From positions 72,662 through 136,661 of the forward strand of contig CAWEBE010000042.1 of NCBI GenBank assembly GCA_963806735.1: a DNA stretch of 64,000 nt. The letters are read 5' to 3'. Under the pieces are notes generated by a model that made no database searches, had not been told where the DNA came from, and saw only the letters and a list, made by a program, of their open reading frames with translations. Position 1 is the stretch's first letter. Each line of letters starts with the position of its first letter. The translations under genes were made by a program, and so were the position numbers. The stretch is from CADEFX01 sp963806735 (GTDB lineage Bacteria; Pseudomonadota; Alphaproteobacteria; Rhizobiales; Hyphomicrobiaceae). Shown one piece after another: positions 46,584 through 56,129 of the stretch.

Positions 46584-49500
46584 ATGTTCAACTACCTCGT
46601 CACGGCGAGCCTGCGCAATCGCCTGTTCGTGCTCGGGGCTGCCTTGCTGCTCATCGTGTTTGGCGCGATCACCCTTCGCAGTCTGCCAGTTGACGTGTTC
46701 CCCGATTTGAACCGGCCGACTGTCACGCTCATCACGGAGGCCGAGGGCCTCGCTCCCGAGGAGGTCGAGCAGCTCGTAACGTTCCCGCTCGAGACGGCGA
46801 TGAACGGCATGCCGGGGGTGGTGCGGGTGCGTTCGGTGTCCGGTGTCGGTTTGTCGATCATCTACATCGAGTTCGACTGGGGCACCAACATCTTCCTCAA
46901 CCGCCAGCAGGTGACCGAGCGGCTGAGCGTGGTGCGCGAGGCGTTGCCGCGCAATGTCAATCCGCAGATGGCGCCGATTACGTCCATCATGGGTGAGATC
47001 ATGCTCATCGCCATCCCCAGCGATGCGGCGACACCTATGGAGGTGCGTGAGGTGGTCGACTGGATCATCCGTCCCCGGCTGCTCACCATCCCCGGCATTG
47101 CCCAGGTCATTCCGATCGGTGGCGAGGTGCGCCAGTATCGCGTCACCCTCAACCTCTCGCAGATGACCACCCTCGATATCAACCGCGCCGAGATTGAGTC
47201 CGCCCTCAAGCAATTCGGAGCCAACACTGCGGGAGGCTTCGTCGATCAGCACTCGCGGGAGTATCTGATCCGCAATCTGGCACGCACCACACGTCTCCAG
47301 GACCTGGAGAGCCTACCTGTGGCCTATCGCAAGGGTGTGGCCGTTCGCCTGGGGCAGGTGGCGTCGATTGACTACGCAGCGCGCGTGAAGCGCGGCGACG
47401 CTGGCTATATGGGCAACCCGGCGGTGGTCTTGACCGTGCAAAAGCAACCCAATGCCGACACTCTCAAGCTGACCACCGAGATCGAGGCGGCACTCACAGA
47501 TTTGAAACGCGTGCTACCGAAGAATATCGCCACCGTCGACGTTCTCTTCCGTCAGGCGTCGTTCATCAAGGTATCGATCGACAACGTGCAGCGCGTGCTG
47601 GTCGAAGCGCTGGTCGTGGTCGCTGCAGTCTTGTTCCTGTTCCTACTGAACTGGCGCACGACGGCCATTTCGTTGACTGCCATTCCGATCTCCATCCTCA
47701 TCACGGTGATCGTGTTCCATCTGCTTGGTCTTAGCATCAACACCATGACCCTCGGAGGCTTGGCCATCGCCATCGGCGAACTCGTCGACGATGCGGTGGT
47801 CGGGGTTGAGAACGTGTTCCGGCGCCTGCGTGAAAACAAGGCGAAAGCCCAGCCGGTGCCGGTCCTGCCGGTCATCGCCAGCGCCTCGCAGGAGGTGCGG
47901 TCGGGCATCGTCTACGCCACTGCCATCATCATTCTTGTCTTTGTACCGTTGTTTGCACTTTCCGGCATTGAGGGTCGTCTGTTCGCCCCATTGGGGGTGG
48001 CTTACATCGTTTCGATCCTGGCGAGCCTCGTCACGTCGATCACCGTGACACCGGTGCTCTGCTACTACCTGCTTCCGCAAATGAAGCGACTCAGTCACGG
48101 CGATTCATGGCTGGTGACGCGTCTCAAGGCCGGGAACCGGCGACTGCTCGACTGGGCCTTCGGCCAACAGGTGTTCCTAATGGTCGCTGCGGTGTGCGCC
48201 GTCGCCGTTGCAGCATTCGGTGCCGCGCTGCTGCCCCGCTCCTTTCTGCCACCATTCAACGAGGGCACGCTCACCATCTCGATGCTGCTGCGGCCGGGTA
48301 TTTCGCTGGCCGAATCCAATCGGGTCGGCCTCATTGCTGAGCGTCTTCTGTTACAGATCCCCGAGGTCAGGACCGTCGGTCGGCGCACGGGGCGTGCCGA
48401 ACTCGACGAGCATGCCGAAGGCGTCCACTCGGCTGAAATCGACGTCGACTTGAAAGGATCAAGTCGGAGCAAGGCGGAAGTGGTCACGGACATTCGTTCG
48501 CGTCTTGCGATGCTGCCCGCCGCGGTCAACGTCGGTCAGCCGATCTCGCACCGGCTCGATCATATGCTGTCGGGTGTGCGTGCACAGATTGCTGTCAAGA
48601 TATTCGGCGAGGACCTGGACACGCTGCGCAACCTTGCCGAGCAGCTGCAGAACCGCATGGCAGCCATCAAGGGGCTAGTTGACCTGCAAGTCGAGCGGCA
48701 AGTGCGGGTTCCCCAGGTGCAGGTCTCGATCGACTATCAGAAGGCTGGCATGTTCGGGGTAACCCCGGCGCATGTGACGGAGACGCTGGAGACCCTGCTC
48801 AATGGCCGCGTCGTCTCGCAGATCATCGATGGCAACCGGCGCTACGACGTCGTGTTGCGAGTGGCCGAAGCCGATCGCACCACGGAGGGACTGACGAAGC
48901 TGGTGGTGGAGACGCCGGCGGGGCGCGTTCCGCTGTCATCCTTCGCGCAGGTCGTCGACACCGATGGACCCAATCAGATTCAACGTGACAATACGCGGCG
49001 ACGCATCGTCGTGCTGGCCAACACCGATGGCTCGGATATGGCCAGGATCATCGGTGAGATCCGAAGCCTGTTGAATCAGGTGCGCTTCCCTGCCGGGTAC
49101 TCGACCGCACTGGAGGGCACGTTCCAGGCTCAGGAGGAAGCGTCACGCCTCATCGGGCTGCTGTCGCTGGTATCGCTTGGCGCCATCTTCACCGTGCTCT
49201 ACAGCCGGTACCGATCGGCGGTTCTGTCGCTGATCATCATGGCCAACATTCCGCTCGCCCTGATCGGCAGCGTCATCGCCTTGTGGCTGGCGGGTCAGCC
49301 ATTGTCGGTGGCCACCATGATCGGGTTCATCACGCTGGCCGGCATCAGCGCGCGCAATGGCATTCTCAAGATCAGCCACTACATCAACCTGGTGCTGCAC
49401 GAGAACGAGACGTTTGGTCGAAAGATGATCGTGCGAGGCAGCCTGGAGCGCCTCACCCCTGTATTGATGACGGCGTTGTCGGCGGGTTTTGCACTCTTGC

Positions 49501-49694
49501 CGCTGATGATCGGAGCCGACGCGCCCGGCAAGGAAATCCTGCACCCGGTCGCCATCGTCATCTTTGGCGGGCTCATCACCTCGACGCTGCTGGATACCGT
49601 GCTGACCCCCATTCTGTTCCTGCGATACGGCGCCGGGCCGCTCCAGCGGCTCAGAACCGTTCAGGCCGAGTTCAAAGTGAGCGAGGCCTACTGA
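46584..49694 (+). CDS. CusA/CzcA-type heavy-metal RND efflux pump
   Basis: 1036 residues, HAE-RND inner-membrane proton antiporter. TM1 (RLFVLGAALLLIVFGAITL), LPVDVFPDLNRPTV and the large periplasmic loops are followed by TM segments from ~340, with GGLAIAIGELVDDAVVGVENVFRRL as the proton-relay TM4 and GRLFAPLGVAYIVSILASLVTSITVTPVL. The second half repeats the pattern to TTLL..LTPILFLRYG. It exports heavy-metal cations (Cu/Ag or Zn/Co/Cd/Ni); the metal cannot be fixed from this reading. Operon with the adaptor upstream and a small periplasmic protein downstream. Confidence 0.92.
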   Translation: MFNYLVTASLRNRLFVLGAALLLIVFGAITLRSLPVDVFPDLNRPTVTLITEAEGLAPEEVEQLVTFPLETAMNGMPGVVRVRSVSGVGLSIIYIEFDWGTNIFLNRQQVTERLSVVREALPRNVNPQMAPITSIMGEIMLIAIPSDAATPMEVREVVDWIIRPRLLTIPGIAQVIPIGGEVRQYRVTLNLSQMTTLDINRAEIESALKQFGANTAGGFVDQHSREYLIRNLARTTRLQDLESLPVAYRKGVAVRLGQVASIDYAARVKRGDAGYMGNPAVVLTVQKQPNADTLKLTTEIEAALTDLKRVLPKNIATVDVLFRQASFIKVSIDNVQRVLVEALVVVAAVLFLFLLNWRTTAISLTAIPISILITVIVFHLLGLSINTMTLGGLAIAIGELVDDAVVGVENVFRRLRENKAKAQPVPVLPVIASASQEVRSGIVYATAIIILVFVPLFALSGIEGRLFAPLGVAYIVSILASLVTSITVTPVLCYYLLPQMKRLSHGDSWLVTRLKAGNRRLLDWAFGQQVFLMVAAVCAVAVAAFGAALLPRSFLPPFNEGTLTISMLLRPGISLAESNRVGLIAERLLLQIPEVRTVGRRTGRAELDEHAEGVHSAEIDVDLKGSSRSKAEVVTDIRSRLAMLPAAVNVGQPISHRLDHMLSGVRAQIAVKIFGEDLDTLRNLAEQLQNRMAAIKGLVDLQVERQVRVPQVQVSIDYQKAGMFGVTPAHVTETLETLLNGRVVSQIIDGNRRYDVVLRVAEADRTTEGLTKLVVETPAGRVPLSSFAQVVDTDGPNQIQRDNTRRRIVVLANTDGSDMARIIGEIRSLLNQVRFPAGYSTALEGTFQAQEEASRLIGLLSLVSLGAIFTVLYSRYRSAVLSLIIMANIPLALIGSVIALWLAGQPLSVATMIGFITLAGISARNGILKISHYINLVLHENETFGRKMIVRGSLERLTPVLMTALSAGFALLPLMIGADAPGKEILHPVAIVIFGGLITSTLLDTVLTPILFLRYGAGPLQRLRTVQAEFKVSEAY

Positions 49695-49728
49695 TATCAA
49701 CCACCAACTGCAACCCAAGGAGAACAGT

Positions 49729-50118
49729 ATGTTGCGCGTCCTGACATTGATCCTGAGCCTCGCGTTCGCTGGTTCCGCATTTGCGCATAGCGACAGCAAG
49801 TGGACCAAGGGCCCGCAAGGCGGCCATATCGTCGACGCCGGCGGTGGAAAGCAGCACTGGGAGCTCGTCGCCAAGGGCAATGAGCTCGTCCTGTACGTGC
49901 TGGATGCCAGCGAAAAGCCAGTCAACGCGGACGGCGGCAGCGCCAAGGGACAGGTCCTGCTCGGCGGCAAGACCTACAACGTCGACTTCAAGCCGGCTGG
50001 AGCCAATGTCCTGAAAGCCACTGGTGACTTCACGGCGGCCAAGGGCATGCGCGTGATCGTCAAGACCGACAAGGTCGGTGGCCAAAGCTTTCAGGCGCGC
50101 CTCGCCCCCTTGAACTAA
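49729..50118 (+). CDS. Small periplasmic protein of the efflux operon
   Basis: 129 residues, AAGGAGAAC 6 bases before ATG. Signal peptide MLRVLTLILSLAFAGSAFAH, mature beta-rich domain (GGHIVDAGGGKQHWELVAKG, LYVLDASEKPV, VNVDFKPAGANVLKATGDF). Similar small proteins follow CusA/CzcA pumps in rhizobia; a role in metal binding or sensing in the periplasm is likely but unproven. Confidence 0.7.
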   Translation: MLRVLTLILSLAFAGSAFAHSDSKWTKGPQGGHIVDAGGGKQHWELVAKGNELVLYVLDASEKPVNADGGSAKGQVLLGGKTYNVDFKPAGANVLKATGDFTAAKGMRVIVKTDKVGGQSFQARLAPLN

Positions 50119-50381
50119 GGAAAGCCGCAAACTCACGAAGCGGGAGGGTGGGCCACCCCGCCCTCCAAGCGCAGGCAGGGCCATGACGGCCGACTACCGT
50201 TCTTCAAGAAGCATCTCGCCTGAAGCATGGGGCTTCGATCTGGAGTAGGGCCATTCGTGTTTCCTGTTGGCTCATAGCCACGGTTTCGGCCGCGCTGCTC
50301 GCGGCCGCGCCAGCCTCCGCCCACACTCAACCGTCGCTACCACCCGCACCCGTACTACCGGCGTCGACGGCGCCGACAACA

Positions 50382-51608
50382 CTAAGGGACCGGTTTGGTG
50401 CGATCGACCGCTGCACCGCGCAGGTACACCGACGCGATCCGTCGCGTATTCTTGATGTCGTCCAGCGGATTGGCGTCGAGCACGATGAAGTCGGCGCTCT
50501 TGCCCGCTTCCAGCGTGCCCGCGTCGGCGATGCGCAGGAACTCGGCGCCGTTGCGCGTCGCCACAACAATGACCTGCATCGGAGTCATGCCGGCCAGCAC
50601 CATGTCCTCCATCTCCTCGTGCGGGGCCCATGGTCTGTTACCGTCAGTTCCGAGCACGATGCGCACCCCCGCCGCATGCAACTTGGCCAGGTTGCGTGCT
50701 TGGATGGCATGGAATTCCTGTGCCTTCGGCCGGTCGGTATTTTCACTCCCGAGTTTGGCGAACTCTTCCTGCGAGATGCCCGCCTGCAGCCAGCTTCGAT
50801 CCACTTTCACGCCACGATCCGGCAGGTTCGGTGTGAGGATTAGGTTTGGCCGCTGCTTGAACATCGCCACAACCTCGTCGTCGATGTCCCTGTCGCGAAC
50901 ACCGTGGGCGAAGGCGTCGAGCCCGGCTCGCATGAGGCCCTTGGCATCTTCCATATTGAAGATGTGTGCTGTCACGCGAAGCCCATGTTTATGCGCCTCC
51001 TCAATGATGGCGGCATACTGCTCGTGCGTTATTTTCGGTACCTTGCCATCGCGATCGTCGACCCACACCTTAATGAAATTGACCTTGTGCGCCGCATTTT
51101 CCTGAACCGCCTTGCGGGCTTCCGCCTCGGTGTCGATCTGAAACGTTGGACGTAGCGGCTCCTTCCTGGTGATGCCTCGTCCGGCACTAAGGAACCGGGC
51201 GGCACCGGGGATGGCCTGGTCGCGCATCTCGAGCAATTCAAGGTTGTCGGTGCCCAGGCTCATAGCTGCGCTCACACCCCAGTATGCCCGCTGCTTCAGG
51301 TCGCGCGTGAGCGCCTCGCGGTTTGTGCTCAGATGAACATGTGTATCTATGATCATCGGTATCACGGTCTTACCCGCGAGGTTCACGCGTGCCGCGCCGA
51401 CGGGTACGCGAACATCGGCGGCCCGGCCGGCCTGCGCGATCCTGCTCCCGTCTAGGACCAATGTCGCGTTCTCGACCGGGTCGGCTCCATCGCCCACGAT
51501 TAGACGCGCACTTTCGAACACCGTAACCTGCGCGCGTACTGGCCCGACGACCCCGGCAACAGCCCCAAGGGCAACGGTTGCGAGAGCGATGATATTCAAA
51601 CGGTGCAT
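50382..51608 (-). CDS. Exported amidohydrolase (imidazolonepropionase-like)
   Basis: 408 residues from MHRLN (GGAGGCGCAG upstream). Signal peptide MHRLNIIALATVALGAVAGV ending near VRAQ. The metal-dependent amidohydrolase barrel is shown by VIPMIIDTHVHLS (metal His pair), KVWVDDRDG (Lys/Asp region), LRVTAHIFN and FAHGVRD (metal His) and VLGTDGN (catalytic Asp). Such periplasmic members hydrolyse dipeptides, carbamates or cyclic amides; the substrate is unknown. The gene is convergent with the metal-efflux operon. Confidence 0.85.
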   Translation of the reverse strand: MHRLNIIALATVALGAVAGVVGPVRAQVTVFESARLIVGDGADPVENATLVLDGSRIAQAGRAADVRVPVGAARVNLAGKTVIPMIIDTHVHLSTNREALTRDLKQRAYWGVSAAMSLGTDNLELLEMRDQAIPGAARFLSAGRGITRKEPLRPTFQIDTEAEARKAVQENAAHKVNFIKVWVDDRDGKVPKITHEQYAAIIEEAHKHGLRVTAHIFNMEDAKGLMRAGLDAFAHGVRDRDIDDEVVAMFKQRPNLILTPNLPDRGVKVDRSWLQAGISQEEFAKLGSENTDRPKAQEFHAIQARNLAKLHAAGVRIVLGTDGNRPWAPHEEMEDMVLAGMTPMQVIVVATRNGAEFLRIADAGTLEAGKSADFIVLDANPLDDIKNTRRIASVYLRGAAVDRTKPVP

Positions 51609-51785
51609 CTGCGCCTCCATGGGAAACGTGGAAGCTGCACGCTAGCGCCCTTCAGGGTCACCGGGGAATGGGCAAAGCACAAGCATGTGACGCATGGCAT
51701 GTGGCGACTAAGCCCTCGACCTTAGGCGGTTGCGCACGCCCATCTTTGAAGTCACTCTCCCGAGCCTCGAACAGACGGGCCTGCC

Positions 51786-52472
51786 ATGCAATTCGATACG
51801 ATCCTGTACACGGCCTCGACCTGGGTTCTCCCCGTCCTCCTTGCCATCACGCTGCATGAAGCGGCACACGGCTTTGTTGCCCATCGTTTGGGGGATGATA
51901 CTGCGTACCGCCTCGGGCGAGTCACCCTCAATCCGCTGAAACATATCGACCCATTCGGGACCATCCTGCTGCCGGCAATCCTCTTGGTCCTGCGTTCCCC
52001 GTTTTTATTCGGATACGCGAAGCCGGTGCCGGTGAATTTTCATGCGCTTAATCACCCGCGCCGTGACATGGTCCTCGTCGCTGCAGCAGGACCAGTGACC
52101 AACGTCCTACTCGCAACGGTGGCTGCTCTGTTCCTCCATCTGGTGTCATACGCCCCGACTGGCGCAGCACCATGGGTGGCACAGAATTTAAAGAATGCTC
52201 TCATCATCAACGTGGTCTTGGCGGTCTTCAACATGTTGCCACTGCCGCCGCTTGACGGAGGCCGCATCGTCGCTGGTTTGCTACCACACTTTTTGGCGGA
52301 GCCGTTCGCGCGCCTGGAACCCTACGGCCTGTTGATCCTTGTCGCCCTCTTGTTTCTTCTGCCTATGCTCGGCGCGCAAATGGGGGTCGATCTCAACATC
52401 ATCTCACATCTCATCGCCACCCCCATCGAAGCCCTGCTCCGCTTCATCCTGTGGCTGACGGGAAATCGATGA
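51786..52472 (+). CDS. Site-2 protease family membrane metalloprotease (M50)
   Basis: 228 residues with six hydrophobic segments. The zinc motif HEAAH (residues 24-28) is in TM1 and the third ligand Asp157 is in the conserved NMLPLPPLDGGRI. It matches the short Rv/YwhC-like S2P subgroup (VAHRLGDDTAYRLGRVTLNPLKHIDPFGT). These proteases cut within the membrane, often to release regulators; no PDZ domain is present and the substrate is unknown. Confidence 0.9.
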   Translation: MQFDTILYTASTWVLPVLLAITLHEAAHGFVAHRLGDDTAYRLGRVTLNPLKHIDPFGTILLPAILLVLRSPFLFGYAKPVPVNFHALNHPRRDMVLVAAAGPVTNVLLATVAALFLHLVSYAPTGAAPWVAQNLKNALIINVVLAVFNMLPLPPLDGGRIVAGLLPHFLAEPFARLEPYGLLILVALLFLLPMLGAQMGVDLNIISHLIATPIEALLRFILWLTGNR

Positions 52473-52546
52473 TGTGGTTGAGTTCTTGCAAGAAGGCTAC
52501 GGCATCCTGCCGTCGTTCCATCCTTCGCAGTCACCTTCAGGGCGAA

Positions 52547-52606
52547 CTGTCCTGGGTGCACGCCGAACTGGCGCCGCACTACTCGCATCTCGGCCGCCCC
52601 TCGATC
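52547..52606 (+). repeat. 60-bp IS1182-type transposase fragment
   Basis: Encodes LSWVHAELAPHYSHLGRPSI and matches the complement of 37051-37110 in 58 of 60 bases. Only this piece of the element survives here, in opposite orientation. Confidence 0.8.
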
Positions 52607-52815
52607 CAGCAGCAGACATAACGTGGCACCACGCTCGTTGACGCGGTAGCTCTACGTTTAGCGACGGACGAAGATGATGTGTATTCCTGAATCGTCCACG
52701 AGCCGGCACGCTCGCCATCCTCGAGTGGAAAGACCTTTTAAGTTTGAGCGTTGCGGCTTTTTCACGGTCAAGGGTATGGTTGGGGCACATTCCAATATCG
52801 AGCGGAGAACGACAG

Positions 52816-53910
52816 ATGATTTCGGTAATCGTCGAGCAAGACACGCACGAGGTTCATCCAATCCCAAGCAACGCCGATGGGCTTTGGCTCGCTGCAAGCG
52901 AGGTCGAGCGCGTAACTGGGTTCACTCTGAAACCGGAAGGCCTCTGCAAGGAGGCGATCTGCGTGCCGGTACCGCGCGGGGCGCAATCCTTCGTCAAGGA
53001 TGATGCGGTCGATGTTGCCGCCTTTTGGAGACATCTTGGCAACCCTGTCATCCACGATGAGAGCCGGGAGACCTGGGTGCTTGGCATCGGCGTGCAGGCA
53101 AGGGGACAGGCGCTCGAGACCTTTGAAGCACCGGACTTCACTCTGCCCGATCTCGGCGGACAGCCACATTCAATGTCGCAGTTCAAGGGCAAGAAAGTCT
53201 TCCTCGCCACCTGGGCATCCTGGTGAGGCTGTAGAGCAGACTTGCCCGTGTGGCAGTCCCTCTACGACGATCTAAAGGATCGCGGTTTCCACATCGTTGC
53301 GATTGCCATGGACACACCCGAAGCGGCCCGGCCATGGATCGAGGACGTACGGCCAAGCTACACTTGCCTGATCGATCGCGATCACCACGTCTCCGCCTTA
53401 TTTAATATGATCAACGTACCTGAAGCGGTCTGGATCGACGAGAGCGGCCATGTGGTGCGCCCCTCCGAGAACGCCGGGTGGCACGATGGCTTTCGCAAGC
53501 GCAACCGTGTCACGCGTGAGATGCCAGCGGATGCGGCAGAACTGGTGGCGAGGACCAAGCAGATTTATCTCGACGCCGTCCGGGACTGGGCTATCAACGG
53601 CGCCACGAGCAAGCATGTTTTGCGGGACGATGCGGCCCGCAGGCAATTGCGCGTGCCGACGGACGACATTGCGGTCGCCCAATGTCATTTCCGCCTGGGC
53701 AATCACCTCTTGCGCAAGGGGCTTCAGGACGCCGCGCGCAAACACTTTGGAGAGGCTCGCAGACTTCATCCTGCCTCATGGAACATCTGGCGTCAGACCG
53801 CCGGCAGGAACGATCTGGGCTTCGCCTCAAATGCCGACTTTTATGCGCGCGTCGATGCTCTGGGAGAGCGGCGGTACTACGAGAAGATCAATATGGAAGG
53901 GATGCCGTAG
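52816..53910 (+). CDS. Redoxin (TlpA/ResA-like) with in-frame TGA, probable selenocysteine
   Basis: Reading TGA 53224-53226 as an amino acid gives one 364-residue frame from ATG 52816 (GGAG 9 bases upstream). Residues 1-100 are an N-terminal domain not seen in simple thioredoxins. The redoxin fold spans ~105-235 (FEAPDFTLPDLGGQPHSMSQ, KKVFLATWASW, then U137-G-C139-RADLPVWQSLYDDL, IVAIAMDTPEAA, CLIDRDHHVSALFNMINVPEAVWID). A helical C-terminus ending in TPR-like HFRLGNHLLRKGLQDAARKHF follows. The TGA replaces precisely the active-site Cys, and the frame shows no shift around it. A SECIS-like hairpin follows at once. I recall a ResA-like WAxxUGC selenoprotein class that this fits, but the name is from memory. 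The alternative is a Cys-to-stop pseudogene. Confidence 0.8.
53231..53265 (+). promoter_or_regulatory. Candidate bacterial SECIS hairpin
   Basis: Directly after the TGA: GTAGAG (53231-53236) pairs with CTCTAC (53260-53265), GAC (53239-53241) with GTC (53256-53258), and TGCC (53243-53246) with GGCA (53252-53255). The apical loop is CGTGT and T53242 is bulged. Counting the U of UGA as 1, the bulged U is 19 and the loop GU is 25-26; in E. coli fdhF they are 17 and 23-24. These are the features SelB recognises. Confidence 0.75.
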
Positions 53911-54104
53911 GCGGCATAGCACCTCAATGCGGTCGAGGCCTCGGTATGGGACAGGAGTTCACCGCCGCCAGAGGGAAGTGATTGCCACGCGGACGACGGT
54001 CACAGCAAGCTGTCTCGACGTGGGACGACACTTGAACGGCTTACCAAAAAACGTCGTTGGCACGACCGGAAAGAAAAAGCGGGAGAGGGCCGAGAGAAGA
54101 ACAG

Positions 54105-55432
54105 ATGGAAAGAAAATTTGTTTCTCCTGTCGTTATTGGTTGCGGCGCCGGTTTCGCCGGCGATCGGATCGAGCAGGCTGTGAAGCTGGCCGCATCTGGA
54201 ATGGTGCACGCTGTCGGTCTAGAGTGCCTCGCCGAGCGCACGCTCGTTCCAGGCATCAGGTCAAGGCGCATGAACCCCAGGCCGGTGCCGATCCGCGCCT
54301 GGAGCGGCGCCTGCGTCCCCTGCTACCGGTTGCCATGGCCAATGATTGCAGGATCATCTCGAACCTGGGCGCAGCCAACCCTGCCGCGGCGGCACGCAGG
54401 ATCGCACGCTTCGGTAGCGACCTCGGCTGCAAGGACCTCCGGGTCGCCGGAATCATTGGCGACGACGTCTTGTCCCTCGCTGATCGCATTGCATGGGAAC
54501 GCCCCATTACAGGAGAGCTGATCGGCACGCATGCATATCTCGGTGCCGACAGGATCGCCGAGGCCGTAGCCGAAGGCGCCGACGTGGTCGTCACCGGCCG
54601 GGTGGCTGATTCGGCTCTCTTCTCGGCCCCTGTCATGGCCAACCTCGATGGCTCGCCTGATGCACTCGCAGGCGCAGCAACCGTCGGGCACCTTCTTGAG
54701 TGCTCGGGTCAAGTCACGGGTGGCAATTTCGAGACCGTGGAAGGAACGAGCCTTTCGGCCGCCGAATTCGCGAGCCTAGGTTTTCCGCTGGCTAAGGTCT
54801 TCCCGGACGGCAGCGCCGAGATATTCCTTCTCGATGGTTCTCCAGGCCGGATTGACCGGCTGACAGCGACGCTGCAGCTCCTCTACGAGGTGCAAGACCC
54901 CTCAGCCTACATCACACCCGATGTCATCATCGACATGACCGGCGTCACCTTCGAGGAGATTGGCGCAAATCGAATCCGAGTGAGCGGCGCCAGATCGCGC
55001 GGTAAACCCTCGCGCCTGAAAGTCTCCGGCTTTGTCGAAGAGCCGGGTTTCATCGCCGACGTCGAGATCGGCTATGCCGGGACAGGCGCGCTCTCTCGAG
55101 CACGCGTTGCTGCCGACACGCTTCGCCTGCGCCTCGCAGATATTCCAGATGAGGATATCCGCATAGATCTTGTCGGTGTTGATTCCATCATCGGAGCGGC
55201 GTCGCAACTGGCCCCAAACGCGCTTCCGGAAGTCCGCGTGCATGTCTCTGCACGGTGCAGTGACGCCGAAATGGCACAGATGATCGAGGATGAGGTCTAT
55301 TCGCTGACACTCTCTGGCCCTGCGGGCGGTGGCAGTGTGCGCAGCGAGCGCCGCGCCAGCCTTGCTGTCGTCGATGGGTTTATTGACCGAGACGCCGTGC
55401 CTGTGTCGATCAACTGGGAGACAGCGTCATGA
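54105..55432 (+). pseudogene. AtuA-type (DUF1446) acyclic terpene utilisation protein, one frameshift
   Basis: ATG 54105 (AGAGAAGAACAG upstream) begins MERKFVSPVVIGCGAGFAGD, then KLAASGMVHAVGLECLAERT. Near 54250 the similarity moves to another frame, HQVKAHEPQAGADPRLERRL, and runs on without a break through RIISNLGAANPAAAARRIA, YLGADRIAEAVAEGADVVVTGR and GHLLECSGQVTGGNFE to the end. AtuA proteins act in citronellol/geraniol-type catabolism, but many homologues have other roles. A single indel separates the frames, so the gene may be intact. It overlaps the next gene by 4 bases (ATGA). Confidence 0.75.
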
Positions 55433-55755
55433 GAGTGGGTTCCATCGCCGTTGGACGCTCTGGTGACAAGGGCAACACGCTCGACTTGACGCTCGTCGCC
55501 GTCGGCGCGGCGGCTTACGACCGCCTTGTGCGGCAATTGACGGCGGAGGCAGCGCAAAAAGCGATCGGACGCGTCATGCCCGGCACGGTCGAGCGCTACG
55601 AGGTGCCGGGGCTGCTCGCGCTCAAGTACGTGATAACCGATGCGCTGCCTGGTGGCGTCTACGCTACGCTGCATGCAGGCCTGCATTGGCAGAAGGCAGC
55701 CATCTGGATCCTGCTCGACTGCGAATTGCCGGACGACAACGCGGGCACCCATTGA
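55429..55755 (+). CDS. AtuA C-terminal-like ferredoxin-fold protein
   Basis: 108 residues (RVGSIAVGRSGDKGNTLDLT, then VERYEVPGLLALKYVITDALPGG and ILLDCELPDD). It is the small domain that is fused to the C-terminus of AtuA in other species and is encoded here as a separate gene starting in the AtuA stop codon. Translational coupling indicates a two-subunit complex. Confidence 0.8.
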   Translation: MRVGSIAVGRSGDKGNTLDLTLVAVGAAAYDRLVRQLTAEAAQKAIGRVMPGTVERYEVPGLLALKYVITDALPGGVYATLHAGLHWQKAAIWILLDCELPDDNAGTH

Positions 55756-55844
55756 CCAGTTGTTGATGGGCGGCGATCAATGACACGTACCCCGGTGGTT
55801 TTCAAAATGTTGGGCTCCCACTAGCACGGTCAGCATCACGCAAG

Positions 55845-56114
55845 ATGTCTGCAAAGGGTCATCTTCTCCCGTCGTGCTCGTTGGTTCAGCACGTCTGGTT
55901 TAGCGTGCAACGAGCCAAGCGCCTGCTGGACAAGACCGACCTTCCGATGACCGAGATTGCGCTTCGATCGGGCTTTCGCAGCTTGCGGCGCTTCAATGCC
56001 GTCTTTGCCGAAATCTACAGGCGGCCCCCGATGGAGATGCGGCGCGCGAGCAACCGGCTCGTGAGGCCAAACGCGACGTTGCGTCCCGAGCTAGTGGACG
56101 GGGTCAGGCGGTAG
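55845..56114 (+). pseudogene. AraC-type HTH fragment (Ada/AlkA-like)
   Basis: The frame contains VQRAKRLLDKTDLPMTEIAL and RSGFRSLRRFNAVFAEIYRRPPMEMRR, the second HTH of the AraC-like region of Ada/AlkA DNA-repair proteins. The methyl-phosphotriester domain and the glycosylase domain are missing. The preceding codons are not family-like. Confidence 0.5.
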
Positions 56115-56129
56115 GCCGCAGGAATGGGC

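Noticed and set aside
53450..54100. N-terminal part of the long plus frame that overlaps the redoxin and reaches into AtuA
   Set aside because: It is an Arg-rich shadow over the redoxin gene; only the part after ~54250 is genuine AtuA sequence.
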